The notes under the pieces were generated by a model. That model saw only the letters and a program-made list of their open reading frames with translations, had not been told where the DNA came from and searched no databases. The position numbers and the translations under genes were made by a program. From CAVORB01 sp963698495 (GTDB lineage Bacteria > Pseudomonadota > Gammaproteobacteria > Chromatiales > Chromatiaceae), in NCBI GenBank assembly GCA_963698495.1, contig CAVORB010000016.1, positions 62,001 to 126,000 on the forward strand: a stretch of DNA of 64,000 nucleotides, read 5' to 3'. This document shows, piece after piece, positions 43,978 through 53,411 of this stretch. Position 1 is the stretch's first letter, and each line of letters begins with the position of its first letter.

Positions 43978-45897
43978 ATGCGACAGCGTGTGAGGATCAC
44001 GCTGGCCGTGGCCTTTTGGACGCTGCTGGCACTTCTTGTCTCCGCTTCCTTCGCCGCCGAGGAGGGTACGCAAGATCCACCCCAGGCGGTGACGACCGCG
44101 GACCCGGACATCCCCGCCGACGAGCTCGCCCTCCTGCTCAAGCCCTTGACCAAGGACGAGCTCCTGGTCGAGGCCGAAGGCTGGCAGGGGCTGCTCAAGG
44201 AGCAGGCGGAGGAGATCGCGACGGCAGAGATCGCGGTCAAGCGTCAGAACAGGGAGATCGAGAAGTCGGAGGAGATCCAGGACAAGGCGCAGGCGGCAAA
44301 AGAGCAACTGGCGGAGGTCAAGGAAAAGGCCGCAGAGGCGGAGGCCTCGGGAGACCTGGAGGCGGTCAGGGAGACGGAAGCCGCTGCCGAAGAAGCCCGG
44401 GAGAAGGTCGATGAGGTCGGTAAGACTGTTGCCGAGGCGGCCGATGCGGCAAGGAAGACGGCGGAGGCTGAGTCGGACCTAGCACCGGAGACACGCGAGG
44501 GCCTCAATGGCACTGCGGATGCGGCAGACAAGGCCCAGGAGGCCCTTGGCCGGCTGCAGGCGGCGGTCGAGGACGTTGACCCAGAAAGCCGGGAGTCCCT
44601 GACCGAGACCGTGGCCGAAGCGGAAGCGGCCACGCGGCAGGCGCAACAGGCCACCGATGAGGCTGGCGCCTTGGCCCGTGAAGCCGATGAGAGCGTGGAG
44701 AGGGAGCGGGTTATGGACACCGCCGCCGGCGCCATGGAGCAGGCCAAGGAGGCCAAGGAGGAGGAAAAGGTCGAGCTGCTGGAGAAGGTCAACGCGCTGC
44801 GCGAGAAGCGGACCATGCTCATCGACCATCTTAAGGTCGTGCTCGACGAGCTGGAGACCAAGACCGACAAGGACGACGCGGACACCTTGGCCAAGGTCAA
44901 GGATTATCGGCTCTACATCAGCTCGGTGCAGGGTATTCAGCTCGACGTCAAGGACACCACGTCCGCCTGGGTTGCCATTAAGGGTTGGCTGACCTCCGAG
45001 GAGGGCGGGCTGCGATGGGCCATGAACGTCGCCTTGTTCCTCGGTATCCTCATCGCCGCCTGGGTGTTGTCGAAGATCCTGAGCCGCGCCGTACACCGCG
45101 GCTTGAAGATGTCCGGCAAGGTCTCCCGCCTGCTCGAGGAATTTCTCGCCGGCGCGGTCCGCTGGGTGGTGATGATCGTCGGCGTCATCATGGCCCTCGC
45201 CGCGCTGGAGGTGAGCATCGGCCCACTGCTGGCGGTCGTCGGTGCCGCGGGCTTCGTCATCGCCTTTGCCCTGCAAGACTCGCTGAGCAACTTCGCCAGC
45301 GGCCTGATGATCCTGTTCTTCCGTCCCTTCGACGTGGGCGACGTGGTGGACGCTGGCGGCGTCTCCGGCAAGGTGACCTCGATGAATTTGGTCTCCACCA
45401 GCATCAAGACCTTCGACAACAAGGACATGGTAGTGCCCAACAACAAGATCTGGAACGACGTCATCACCAACGCCACCGGCGTGGACACCCGCCGCGTCGA
45501 CATGGAATTCGGCATCGGCTACGACGACGACATCGACCAGGCCCAGGCGATTCTGGAGGAGATCGTGGCGGCGCACCCGAAGGCCCTGAAGGACCCCGAG
45601 CCGACGATCCGGATGAACACGCTGGCGGACTCGTCGGTCAACTTCATCTGCCGTCCCTGGGCCAGGACGGCGGATTACTGGGACGTCTACTGGGACGTCA
45701 CCAAGGCGGTCAAGCAGCGCTTCGACGCCGCGGGGATCGGCATCCCCTTCCCGCAGCGCGACGTGCACCTCTACATCGAGGACCTGGCCGGCAAGGAGAA
45801 GCTGGCGGGACTGGGCAAGGGCGCGCGGGGCTCCGGCGGGGCCAACCCGCAACCGGAGGAGCTCGATCGGGACGAGGAAGGCCCTCCGGCGAGCTGA
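43978..45897 (+). CDS. MscS-family mechanosensitive channel with long periplasmic coiled coil
   Basis: This 639-residue protein has a signal peptide (about 1-23). A very Ala/Glu/Lys-rich coiled-coil region spans about 45-300. Membrane helices lie near 340-415. The MscS core has the pore helix and beta domain (VIAFALQDSLSNFASGLMIL, FFRPFDVGDVVDAGGVSGKV, NKDMVVPNNKIWNDVITNAT) and ends in a charged tail. MscS channels release solutes on osmotic downshock. The extended N-terminus resembles larger MscS relatives such as MscK, though shorter. TTGAGGAA precedes the ATG. The coiled coil may interact with the envelope. The low-complexity repeats make homology there unreliable. Confidence 0.85.
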   Translation: MRQRVRITLAVAFWTLLALLVSASFAAEEGTQDPPQAVTTADPDIPADELALLLKPLTKDELLVEAEGWQGLLKEQAEEIATAEIAVKRQNREIEKSEEIQDKAQAAKEQLAEVKEKAAEAEASGDLEAVRETEAAAEEAREKVDEVGKTVAEAADAARKTAEAESDLAPETREGLNGTADAADKAQEALGRLQAAVEDVDPESRESLTETVAEAEAATRQAQQATDEAGALAREADESVERERVMDTAAGAMEQAKEAKEEEKVELLEKVNALREKRTMLIDHLKVVLDELETKTDKDDADTLAKVKDYRLYISSVQGIQLDVKDTTSAWVAIKGWLTSEEGGLRWAMNVALFLGILIAAWVLSKILSRAVHRGLKMSGKVSRLLEEFLAGAVRWVVMIVGVIMALAALEVSIGPLLAVVGAAGFVIAFALQDSLSNFASGLMILFFRPFDVGDVVDAGGVSGKVTSMNLVSTSIKTFDNKDMVVPNNKIWNDVITNATGVDTRRVDMEFGIGYDDDIDQAQAILEEIVAAHPKALKDPEPTIRMNTLADSSVNFICRPWARTADYWDVYWDVTKAVKQRFDAAGIGIPFPQRDVHLYIEDLAGKEKLAGLGKGARGSGGANPQPEELDRDEEGPPAS

Positions 45898-45936
45898 GGT
45901 GAGCGGGAGCCGCCGCGTTGCGGCTCGCGTGTGAGA

Positions 45937-46083
45937 CGACGCTGATGATTGGCCGTCCTGTCCAACATCAGCACGCCACCCAAGAGGCGTGGTTCTCGGG
46001 TGGCTTCGTTTTCAAACGTTTACGCGCTTGAAAACGGCGTCACATCCCTGTGCAGTGGCAAGCGCCGAGTCGATCGGGGTTTG
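45937..46083 (+). repeat. 148-bp intergenic repeat, copy B
   Basis: It starts GACGCTGATGATTGGCC, 40 bp after the mscS stop, and ends near GATCGGGGTTTGC, 8 bp before the nucleoside transporter stop. Outer stem GCTGAT/ATCAGC, second stem GCCACCC/GGGTGGC and third stem CGTTTTCAA/TTGAAAACG are all perfect. It sits between convergent genes and could act as a two-way terminator. Confidence 0.85.
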
Positions 46084-46090
46084 CGCGCGA

Positions 46091-47353
46091 CTACGCCAGC
46101 ATCCCGACCACTGCCCCCGTCATCAGGGTCGCCAGTGTACCGGCGAGGATGGACTTCATGCCGAGGGCGACGATCTCGCTGCGCCGCTCCGGGGCCATTG
46201 CCCCGAGCCCCCCGATCATGATGCCCAGGCTCCCGAAGTTGGCGAAACCGCACAGGGCGTAGGTCATGATCAGCTGGCTGCGGTCGCTCAAGACGCCTTG
46301 CGGCAATCGAGCGAGATCCAGGTAGGCGATGAGCTCGTTGAGGACGGTCTTCACCCCCATCAGCGCCCCGGCGGTCTGGGCCTCGGCCCAGGGAATGCCG
46401 ATGAGCCAGACCACAGGCGCCATCACCCAGCCTAGGATGCGTTGCAGCGTCAGCGGCGCACCCGCGGCGTCCGGCAGGAGTCCGAGCGCTTGATTGGCGA
46501 TGGTGACCAGGGCGACCAGCACTACCAGCATGGCGATGATGTTGAGGAACAGCGGGATGGCGTCGAGGGTGCCGCGGGTCAGCGCGTCCATGGCGCTCGC
46601 GGAGTCCTGGCGGGGCAGGGCTTGCTCGTCTGAAAGCTCGTTCTCGCCGTGCGGCACCAGGATGCCGGCGATCATCAGCGCGGCCGGGGCGGATATGAGC
46701 GACGCGGTCAGGATATGCCCAAGGGCGTCCTCGACCACCCCGCCGAGAATGCTCGCGTAGAGCACCATGACGGTGCCGGCGACGGTCGCCATGCCGCAGG
46801 TCATGAGTCCGAAGAGGGCGCTGCGCGACATGGCCTTGAGATAGGGCCGGATCAACAGCGGCGCCTCGGTCATGCCGACGAAGATGTTGGCCGCGGCGCC
46901 AAGCCCGAGCGCCCCGCCGATGCCGAGGGTCTTGCGCAGCAACCAGGCGAAACCCCGCACCAGTGCAGGCAGGACGCGCCAGTGGAAAAGGAGCGCGGAC
47001 AGGGCGCTGATCACCAGCAGCAAAGGCAGCGCCTGGAAGGCGAGGACGAACGCGTTCTGCGGATAGACGGTCTCGAAAGGGGCGTCCCCGCCGCCCAGGT
47101 AGCCGAACACGAAGCCGGTACCCGCGCGTGTGGCCGCCTGCAGGGCCAGCACTAGGTCGTTCAGGGCGAGAAACAGCTGTTTCGCCGGGGGAAGCTTGAG
47201 CAGCGCCAGGGCCAGCAGCAGCTGGATCGCCAGGCCGGCCAGAACCAGCCGGGGACGAACGGAGCGGCGATCCTCGCTTAGGAGCCAGGCCAGACCCACC
47301 AGCGATGCCAGCCCAAGACCGCCGTGAAGAATGTTCGCGAGTTGTCCGGTCAT
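46091..47353 (-). CDS. Concentrative nucleoside transporter, NupC/CNT family
   Basis: This 420-residue inner-membrane protein moves nucleosides with cations. The CNT marks are FGYLGGGDAPFETVYPQNAF, ALGLGAAANIFVGMTEAPLL, GMATVAGTVMVLYASIL and YALCGFANFGSLGIMIGGLG. About ten membrane segments can be counted. The ATG at 47353 (MTGQLANIL) gives the family start. The longer frame to 47455 adds an unlikely Pro/Ala stretch. It lies alone. Its stop is 8 bp from repeat copy B, which separates it from the convergent mscS gene. Confidence 0.9.
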   Translation of the reverse strand: MTGQLANILHGGLGLASLVGLAWLLSEDRRSVRPRLVLAGLAIQLLLALALLKLPPAKQLFLALNDLVLALQAATRAGTGFVFGYLGGGDAPFETVYPQNAFVLAFQALPLLLVISALSALLFHWRVLPALVRGFAWLLRKTLGIGGALGLGAAANIFVGMTEAPLLIRPYLKAMSRSALFGLMTCGMATVAGTVMVLYASILGGVVEDALGHILTASLISAPAALMIAGILVPHGENELSDEQALPRQDSASAMDALTRGTLDAIPLFLNIIAMLVVLVALVTIANQALGLLPDAAGAPLTLQRILGWVMAPVVWLIGIPWAEAQTAGALMGVKTVLNELIAYLDLARLPQGVLSDRSQLIMTYALCGFANFGSLGIMIGGLGAMAPERRSEIVALGMKSILAGTLATLMTGAVVGMLA

Positions 47354-47578
47354 GGTGAGAGCCCCTGGAATCTCGGCAACGGCAGGCGGGACGGCGCACG
47401 CGGCCGCATCCCGCGGCGGCAGGGGCACCTCGGCGGACGTCGAACCGGTGCGCAAGGAAGTGCTTCAGCTCGGAAACCAATCCGAGCTCCTCGACGCCGG
47501 CGGAGCGGGATCTGGCTTGTCGCGCCCCATGGATGCCGTGTGGCCTCATCCCCGCGCACTTGAGGGGCGACATCCGGG

Positions 47579-47800
47579 TCAGCGCTCGATCTCGGGCGAG
47601 CGCGCCTCGTTTCTCAGGGTTCGGGCCAGCTGCTCCAGCCGATCCGCGGCGTCGTGCGCGCTGGCGGAGATCGCCTCTCGGACCAGAAGCTCGAGGCGCT
47701 CGAGGTCCGCTTCCCCCAGATTGGCCGCCGCCCCGGGATCGAGCTCCGCCACAAACGCCGCCACCACCTCTTGCGCAAGCTCCCAGGCCAAAGTCGACAT
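47579..47800 (-). CDS. Small hypothetical protein
   Basis: This is a 73-residue acidic, helical protein (ATG at 47800, MSTLAWELAQEVVAAFVAEL). It has no signal peptide or membrane segment and no family that I recognise. Third-position GC is high, and the Leu/Ala/Glu pattern fits two or three helices. It lies on the same strand as the nucleoside transporter but 225 bp upstream. Moderate doubt remains that it is a gene. Confidence 0.45.
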   Translation of the reverse strand: MSTLAWELAQEVVAAFVAELDPGAAANLGEADLERLELLVREAISASAHDAADRLEQLARTLRNEARSPEIER

Positions 47801-48124
47801 CGCGCGTCTACCTCGCACTTGGTACAGTCACCGACAGCCTACTCTCGGCCGCTCTCGGCGCCTTCTCGCATCGCCTGCCCCCAGCGCTGCCATCCTAAAC
47901 TTCTGGCACCTTCCCGTCACCGTAGTCGGAGCGCGACGAAGACAACGCTGGCGAAGCGATGACAAACACGACGCCGATATACTAAGGTAACGAGCGATAC
48001 GGAATTGCCAAACCCAGCCTTGGCTGTCCGCGAAGAAAGGGTTTCTTGATCGCACGGCTTGAGACCATTGCGATGCGGTGACAAGCGTGAACCAGTGGCT
48101 TCTGAGTCACCGGAGGAGGGCCTC

Positions 48125-48574
48125 GTGGAGTTCAAATTAGAACAAGGCGGCGGTAACGTCTCGTACGTGCTTTCGCAGATCCTGAACACCTGCATTACAG
48201 GCATAACACTGTCCGACCCCGACCAGCCGGATCATCCCCTTATCTACGTCAACGAGGCCTTCGAGCTGATGACCGGCTACACCCGGGAGGAGATCATTGG
48301 ACGCAATTGCCGCTTCCTCCAGGGTGAAGACCGAGATCAGCCGGAGATCGATCAGATACGCGAGGCCCTGCGGGAGCGCAAGTCGGTAACGGTCACGCTG
48401 CGCAATTACCGCAAGGATGGAAGCCTCTTCTACAACCAGCTATCCATTCGTCCCATCTACGACGAGCAGGGTCGGCTGATCTACTTCCTCGGATCTCAGT
48501 ACGACATTACCGAGATCAGGCACGCGGAGCATGAGTTGCGCCGGATGTACGCGATGGTCGCTGAGAAGGACTGA
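48125..48574 (+). CDS. Short LOV-domain blue-light photoreceptor
   Basis: This 149-residue protein is a single LOV domain with short helical ends. The core is PLIYVNEAFELMTGYTREEI then GRNCRFLQGEDRDQP, the canonical photoactive motif with the adduct-forming cysteine at C62. FMN contacts N94 and N104 (NYRKDGSLFYNQLS) and Q125 (LGSQYDITE) are present. The layout matches the short LOV proteins of Pseudomonas, which lack a fused effector. I chose the GTG at 48125 because GGAGGAGGG lies just upstream. The frame is open to a TTG at 48059. A TATACT -10-like box occurs near 47978. Output is probably by dimer or partner contact through the C-terminal helix. Confidence 0.87.
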   Translation: MEFKLEQGGGNVSYVLSQILNTCITGITLSDPDQPDHPLIYVNEAFELMTGYTREEIIGRNCRFLQGEDRDQPEIDQIREALRERKSVTVTLRNYRKDGSLFYNQLSIRPIYDEQGRLIYFLGSQYDITEIRHAEHELRRMYAMVAEKD

Positions 48575-48823
48575 GTGACGAACGACGTCAGGCCGCTTGC
48601 ACGCGAAGTGCGGATGGATGCACTGAGCTGCAATGCCTGCCTGCCCGGCCAGGAAGCGCAGTGCATCCTTAGGGTTGCGCAAATTCGGGTCAACAGGTCC
48701 TTGCGCACCCCGAACCGGTTTTGCCACCACTGCGTCTCGCACAGATTTTGGGCGCGACCGTGCTGTGCTCCGTCCGCGTGTCGATCGCCGCGGCCATCCG
48801 GGGGAGCCGAGTTGACCCGCGGC

Positions 48824-49693
48824 TCAATGCCGGGTTGCCGGCGCCTCCAGCGGCGGATGCAGCGCGAACAGCTTGAGGGCGTCGATGCGGTCGAGGCGGT
48901 AGCGGCGGTTGCAGAACTCGCAGTCCACCTCGACCGCGCCGTGCTCCTCGAGGATGGATTCCACCTCCGCCTGTCCCATCGCCCGCAGGGTGTGCTCGAT
49001 GCGCTGCTGCGAGCAGCCGCAGCGGAAGGCCACGGGCTCTGACTCGAACAGGCGCACGGTTTCCTCGTTGAACAACCGGTAGAGAAGCTCGGTGGCTGGC
49101 AAAGTGACCAACTCCTTCTCGGTCAGCGTTCGCGCCAGCAGCCCGATGCGTTCCCAGTCCTCGTCGGACCCGTGCTCCCCCGGCAGGCGCTGCAGCAGCA
49201 TTCCGACCGCGCGTTGCTCGGTGGATGCAAGCCAGAGGCGAGTGGCGAGCTGCTCCGAGGCGCCGAAATAGGTCTCCAGCGCGGCCGAGAGGCTCGGCCC
49301 CTGCAGCGGAACGATGCCCTGATAGCGCTCGCCCCGCAGGGGCTGAACGGTGAGCACCAGTCGGCCCTCGCCGAACGTCTGGGACAGGGTCCCGGCGGGA
49401 ACCGGCCCTTCCCAGCGGGCCAGGCCGCGCACCGTGCGCCGATGCGTGGCCTGGGTCACCAGGGTGCGCAGGGGGCCGCCGCCCTGCACCTGCAGGATCA
49501 GCGAGCCCTCGAACTTGATGGTGCAGGACAAGAGCGAGACCGCGGCGAGTGCCTCGCCGAGCTGACGGCGCACCTCATCCGGATACGGGTGCGTCTCCAG
49601 GATCGCGCGCCAGGAGGCGTCCAGGTAGACCAGCTCGCCGCGCACGCCCGCGCGCTCGAACAGGAAACGGTGGAGGCTGTCGGGGTCGGGCAT
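48824..49693 (-). CDS. hslO: Redox-regulated chaperone Hsp33
   Basis: This 289-residue cytoplasmic holdase is activated by oxidation and unfolding. The N-terminal domain has SLLSCTIKFEGSLILQVQGG and LVTQATHRRTVRGLA. The C-terminal zinc-thiol switch is complete: RCGCS (CxC) and, about 30 residues on, CEFCN (CxxC). The length is as in E. coli. It lies alone between the LOV gene region and the cyclopropane synthase gene, about 105 bp from the latter on the same strand. The region between its end and the LOV gene (48575-48823) shows no gene that I can support. Confidence 0.92.
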   Translation of the reverse strand: MPDPDSLHRFLFERAGVRGELVYLDASWRAILETHPYPDEVRRQLGEALAAVSLLSCTIKFEGSLILQVQGGGPLRTLVTQATHRRTVRGLARWEGPVPAGTLSQTFGEGRLVLTVQPLRGERYQGIVPLQGPSLSAALETYFGASEQLATRLWLASTEQRAVGMLLQRLPGEHGSDEDWERIGLLARTLTEKELVTLPATELLYRLFNEETVRLFESEPVAFRCGCSQQRIEHTLRAMGQAEVESILEEHGAVEVDCEFCNRRYRLDRIDALKLFALHPPLEAPATRH

Positions 49694-49798
49694 CTGGTGT
49701 CGTTCTCGCCGGGTGCGGGGCGCCTATTCTGCGGCAAAGGCCCGCCGGGCGCACCTCGGCGCCGCGGGAGCCGTCGACTGCGGGTGGGCACGCCGACC

Positions 49799-50974
49799 CT
49801 AGCGGACGGAGCGATAGACCGCGCGCCGGCTGCGTCTGCTCAGCACGATCTGCCACAACTGGCCCTGGCGGGAGCGGAAGTATCCGGCGCAGGCGTTGAG
49901 GTAGTACTTGAACATGCGGTAGAAGCGCGCGTCGTAGCTGCCCGCAAGGGCGGGCCAGGCGGCGTCGAAGTTGTGCCACCAGGCCATCAGGGTGCGGTCG
50001 TAGTCCTGCCCGAAATTGTGCCAGTCCTCGAGGATGAAATCGGGCTCGATGGCGCGCGCGATCTGCCGCGCGGAGGGGATCTTGCCGTTGGGGAAGATGT
50101 ACTTGTCGATCCACGCGTCGGTGGTGTGAAGGGTATCGTAATTGCCGATGGAATGGAGCAGAAACAGTCCATCGTCCGCCATGACGCGATCCACGGCGCG
50201 GAAGTAGGCCGGGTAGTTCTTCGGCCCCACGTGCTCGAACATGCCCACGGACACCACCTTGTCGAAACGCCCCTCGAGCTCGCGATAGTCCATGAGCTCG
50301 ATGGTCACCGGCAGGCCGGCGCAGCGCTCCCGTGCCAGCTTCTGCTGCTCGCGCGAGACGGTGATCCCCGTCACCTCGACCCCATGTCGCTCCGCCGCGT
50401 ACCGGGCCAGCCCCCCCCAACCGCAGCCGATATCGAGCAGCCGCTCCCCGGGCGCGAGTTCCAGCTTGTCGCAGATGAGCCGCAGCTTGGCGATCTGCGC
50501 GTCGTCCAGGTTCTCGGCTTCCTTCCAATAGCCGCAGCTATAGCTCATGGTGGGGTCGAGCATGGCGGTGTAGACGTCGTTGCCGATGTCGTAGTGCCGT
50601 TCACCGACCTGGAATGCCCGTCTGCGCGATTGCCGGTTGATGAGCACGCTCTTGAGGAAGAGACCCAGAAACTGGAGCTTGGCGACCCGGGTGATCCGTC
50701 GCTCCAACTGGGCGTCGAGGATCTTGGTGAAAGTCACGTCCAGCTGCTCGCTCTCCCAGGCGCCGTCCATGTAGGACTCGCCGAAGCCGAGGGATCCCTG
50801 GCGCAGCACCCGGTCGAACAGATCGGCATTCCGCACCTGAATGTCCCAGGGTCGGTCACCGTTGAAGCGAACGTCCGCCAGCGCCAGCAGCTGGACCAGC
50901 GCCCGCGGCGCCTCCAGATCGCTTGCGGCAGGGCCTTGCCCCGCCCTCATCGCCGTATCGTTCGCCGTCGTCAT
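49799..50974 (-). CDS. cfa: Cyclopropane-fatty-acyl-phospholipid synthase
   Basis: This 391-residue SAM-dependent enzyme adds a methylene bridge to unsaturated acyl chains of membrane lipids. The N-terminal lipid-binding part contains GDRPWDIQVRNADLFDRVLR and GESYMDGAWESEQLDVTFTK. The SAM site is LLDIGCGWGGLARYAAERHG. Other family motifs are DIGNDVYTAMLDPTMSYSCG, VSVGMFEHVGPKNYPAYFRA and HSIGNYDTLHTTDAWIDKYI. The length fits Cfa proteins of this type. Repeat copy D lies directly upstream of its start, where a promoter is expected, and it may therefore affect expression. Confidence 0.93.
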   Translation of the reverse strand: MTTANDTAMRAGQGPAASDLEAPRALVQLLALADVRFNGDRPWDIQVRNADLFDRVLRQGSLGFGESYMDGAWESEQLDVTFTKILDAQLERRITRVAKLQFLGLFLKSVLINRQSRRRAFQVGERHYDIGNDVYTAMLDPTMSYSCGYWKEAENLDDAQIAKLRLICDKLELAPGERLLDIGCGWGGLARYAAERHGVEVTGITVSREQQKLARERCAGLPVTIELMDYRELEGRFDKVVSVGMFEHVGPKNYPAYFRAVDRVMADDGLFLLHSIGNYDTLHTTDAWIDKYIFPNGKIPSARQIARAIEPDFILEDWHNFGQDYDRTLMAWWHNFDAAWPALAGSYDARFYRMFKYYLNACAGYFRSRQGQLWQIVLSRRSRRAVYRSVR

Positions 50975-51020
50975 GCGCGCGTGCCCGGTCTGCGATGGGT
51001 GTCTTGGTCTGTCTCCCTAG

Positions 51021-51168
51021 AGAACGCCGATCAATTCAGCGCTTCCCGCCGTACAGGTATGTCCCACCATTTTCAGCCGCGTAAGCGTTTGAAAATGAAA
51101 TCATCCACGAACTGCCCTTCTTGGGTGGTGTGCTGATTTTGGCCAGGATGGCCGATAATCTGCGTTTC
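51021..51168 (-). repeat. 148-bp intergenic repeat, copy D (inverted)
   Basis: Read on the reverse strand it starts AACGCAGATTATCGGCCA and ends near TTGATCGGCGTTCT. The first hairpin GGCCA-TCC-TGGCC is perfect. The third stem is CATTTTCA with TGAAAATG, where copy B has CGTTTTC with GAAAACG, a paired change. It occupies most of the gap between the start of cfa and the end of the acyl carrier protein gene. Confidence 0.85.
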
Positions 51169-51276
51169 CACAATTTCAATCGTACCCGCTGATTTCGCGG
51201 AGGCAAGGGTCAGCGGGAAAGGGGCTTGGTCGGCGACGGGTCTGGCCTCGGCGGCGCGCCTGCCGCATGCGGGGAC

Positions 51277-51531
51277 TCAGCCAAGGTATTCCAGGCACCC
51301 CTTGAGGCTCGAGAGCTTCGGAAAATCGGTCTCCGGGATGCGACGATCGAGCCTTTTCTCCAGCGCGAGCACGAAGTTGAGAAAGTCCACCGAATCGATC
51401 TCGAACTGGTCGCGGAAGACGACGTCCGAGACCAAGGCGCCCGGGTCTACGTCCGGGGCGACCGCGGTGAGGGTATCCAGGATCAGCTGCGCGAGGGCGT
51501 CGCGTTCCGAAGTGGCGTTGGCGTCGTTCAT
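51277..51531 (-). CDS. Acyl carrier protein
   Basis: This is an 84-residue carrier protein. The phosphopantetheine site is in FEIDSVDFLNFVLAL, with the serine of the DSxD motif. A helical four-helix pattern with acidic helix II is evident. It begins at the ATG at 51531 (MNDANATSERD). A longer frame adds a poor N-terminus. It is not the fatty acid synthesis AcpP (which has a DSLD motif and lies in the fab cluster). It sits 44 bp after the acetyl-CoA synthetase gene on the same strand, so they are probably one operon. The synthetase, or an unseen partner, might load it. That is inference. Confidence 0.85.
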   Translation of the reverse strand: MNDANATSERDALAQLILDTLTAVAPDVDPGALVSDVVFRDQFEIDSVDFLNFVLALEKRLDRRIPETDFPKLSSLKGCLEYLG

Positions 51532-51575
51532 GGCATCTGTGCTGATGGCTGCGGAAAATGGAGACAACGCACTAT

Positions 51576-53333
51576 TTAACCCGAATTGTCCAGCGTTGAC
51601 AGGTCACCGACCGGTTCCCCCGTCTCCTCGGCCTTGAGCAGGCGGCGCATGATCTTGCCCGAGCGGGTCTTTGGCAGCCGGTCGCGGAACTCGATTTCCT
51701 TCGGCGCCACCGCTGCCCCGAGGCGCCTGCGGGCATGGCCCAGCAGGGCGCGGCGCAGGGCCTCGTTGGCGGTTATGCCGTCCTTTAGGGTGACGAACGC
51801 CTTGACGATCTGCCCGGCAACCGGGTCCGGCTTGCCGATCACGCCCGCCTCGGCGACGTGCTCGTGCTCCATCAGCACGTTCTCGACCTCGAAGGGGCCG
51901 ATCAGATGCCCCGAGGTCTTGATCAGGTCGTCGCGACGTCCGATGAACCAGAAGTAGCCGTCCGGGTCTCTTCTCACCAGGTCGCCGGAGAGGTACCAGC
52001 CGTCGGCGAAGCACTTGGCGTAGCGCTCGGGCTCGCCCAGGTAGGAGCGGAACATGGAGGGCCAGCCGGCGCGCAGCGCCAGCTCTCCCTCGACGTCGGG
52101 TTCGTCGATGCGCTCGGCGCGGCCGTTCACCCGCCGCACCACCGCCGCCTCGATGCCGGGCAGCGGGAGTCCCATGGCGCCGGGTCGGATGTCCACGCCG
52201 GGAGAGTTGGCGATCATGATGGCCCCGGTCTCGGTCTGCCACCAGGTGTCGTGGAAGGCGCGGCCAATGGCCGCAAGTCCCCACAGAACGGCCTCCGGAT
52301 TCAGGGGCTCGCCTACGCTTGCGGCGTGGCGGAGCGCGGACAGGTCGAACCGTCGGGGCAGGTCCTCGCCCGCACGCATCAGCATGCGCACCGCGGTCGG
52401 CGCGGTGTACCAGACGTTTACCCGCTGCGACTCCAGGATCCGGTACCAACGGGTGACGTCAAATGGCTCCGGGTCCGCCACCAGGGTGGCGCCCACCGCG
52501 AGGGGGCCGATGATGCCGTAGACGCTGCCCGTGACCCAGCCGGGATCGGCGGTGCACCAGAAGCGGTCCTCGGGGCGCAGGTCCAGCGCCAGCCGGCTGC
52601 TGGCGTATTGGGCCAGAATGGCGGCGTGTGGATGCACAGCCGCCTTCGGCCGACCGGTGGTGCCGCTGGTGAAATGCAACAGGGCGGGATCCTCGGGCTC
52701 GGTCGGCGGAATGTCCCACTCGTCATCGCTCTCCGCGAGCAGCTGCTCCAGCGCCAGGCAGCCCTCGGGGATCTCGTCCTCTGGTGCCTCGACGCTGACC
52801 AGCACATGCTTGAGATCCGGCAGGCCCTCCAACAGCGGCTGGACCTTGCGCCGGTACAGCACTGGAGTGGTGATCAGCACCCGCACGCGGGCCAGGGCGA
52901 GCCGCTGGCGCAGGGGCTCGGGACCGAAGGCCTCGAACAGGGGGCAGTAGACATTGCCGTTCTTCAACGAACCGATGGCGGTGACGTAAAGGGCCAGTTT
53001 GCGCCCGAGCAGGCTCGCCACCACCTCTCGCGGTGGGACGGCGAGCGTTCGCAGCAGATTGGCGAAGCGGTTGGTGTGTCTTTGCAGCTCGCCGTAGCTG
53101 ATCTCCGACACGCCCAGATCGCGGTCGACGAGACGCAGGGCGATCCTCCGGGGATCGGCCTCGGCGTGGCGGTCAACGGAAATGCGGGCGATGTGAAGGT
53201 CCGCCGATCCGTCACGGGTGAGCTCGCGACGGACCGACTCCCATGAGAAGCTCACTGGTTCGCGCCGGTAGTCGGCGAGGGGCGGTCCGGTTTCGCCGAC
53301 CGCGGCTGGTTTCTTGATTGGCGACCGATCCAT
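51576..53333 (-). CDS. AMP-forming acetyl-CoA/acyl-CoA synthetase (AcsA-like)
   Basis: This 585-residue enzyme activates a short carboxylic acid with ATP and CoA. The adenylate-forming family motifs are LLHFTSGTTGRPKAAVHPHA (P-loop), FHDTWWQTETGAIMIANSPG, YLSGDLVRRDPDGYFWFIGR and DDLIKTSGHLIGPFEVEN. The C-terminal PKTRSGKIMRRLLK carries the lysine that Pat-type acetyltransferases modify in Acs. It is shorter than E. coli Acs (652) at the N-terminus, as in AcsA/AcuA-related forms, so the substrate may be acetate or propionate. It is divergent from a Pat-like gene at 53675 with repeat copy C in between. Confidence 0.85.
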   Translation of the reverse strand: MDRSPIKKPAAVGETGPPLADYRREPVSFSWESVRRELTRDGSADLHIARISVDRHAEADPRRIALRLVDRDLGVSEISYGELQRHTNRFANLLRTLAVPPREVVASLLGRKLALYVTAIGSLKNGNVYCPLFEAFGPEPLRQRLALARVRVLITTPVLYRRKVQPLLEGLPDLKHVLVSVEAPEDEIPEGCLALEQLLAESDDEWDIPPTEPEDPALLHFTSGTTGRPKAAVHPHAAILAQYASSRLALDLRPEDRFWCTADPGWVTGSVYGIIGPLAVGATLVADPEPFDVTRWYRILESQRVNVWYTAPTAVRMLMRAGEDLPRRFDLSALRHAASVGEPLNPEAVLWGLAAIGRAFHDTWWQTETGAIMIANSPGVDIRPGAMGLPLPGIEAAVVRRVNGRAERIDEPDVEGELALRAGWPSMFRSYLGEPERYAKCFADGWYLSGDLVRRDPDGYFWFIGRRDDLIKTSGHLIGPFEVENVLMEHEHVAEAGVIGKPDPVAGQIVKAFVTLKDGITANEALRRALLGHARRRLGAAVAPKEIEFRDRLPKTRSGKIMRRLLKAEETGEPVGDLSTLDNSG

Positions 53334-53411
53334 GCTGCTTGCGACTGACCATTCGGCGCCGGCGCTCTCCGGCGTTCGTGCGATTGGGGCGGGACTCGCG
53401 TCGGCTTAGCG

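Noticed and set aside
48575..48823. Possible transposase or gene fragment on the reverse strand (LCETQWWQNRFGVRKDLL)
   Set aside because: The frame looks protein-like for a short stretch, but I cannot match it to any family. There is no start and no inverted-repeat ends.
49172..51136. 654-codon forward ORF
   Set aside because: It runs over Hsp33 and cfa in the opposite direction with no recognisable domain.
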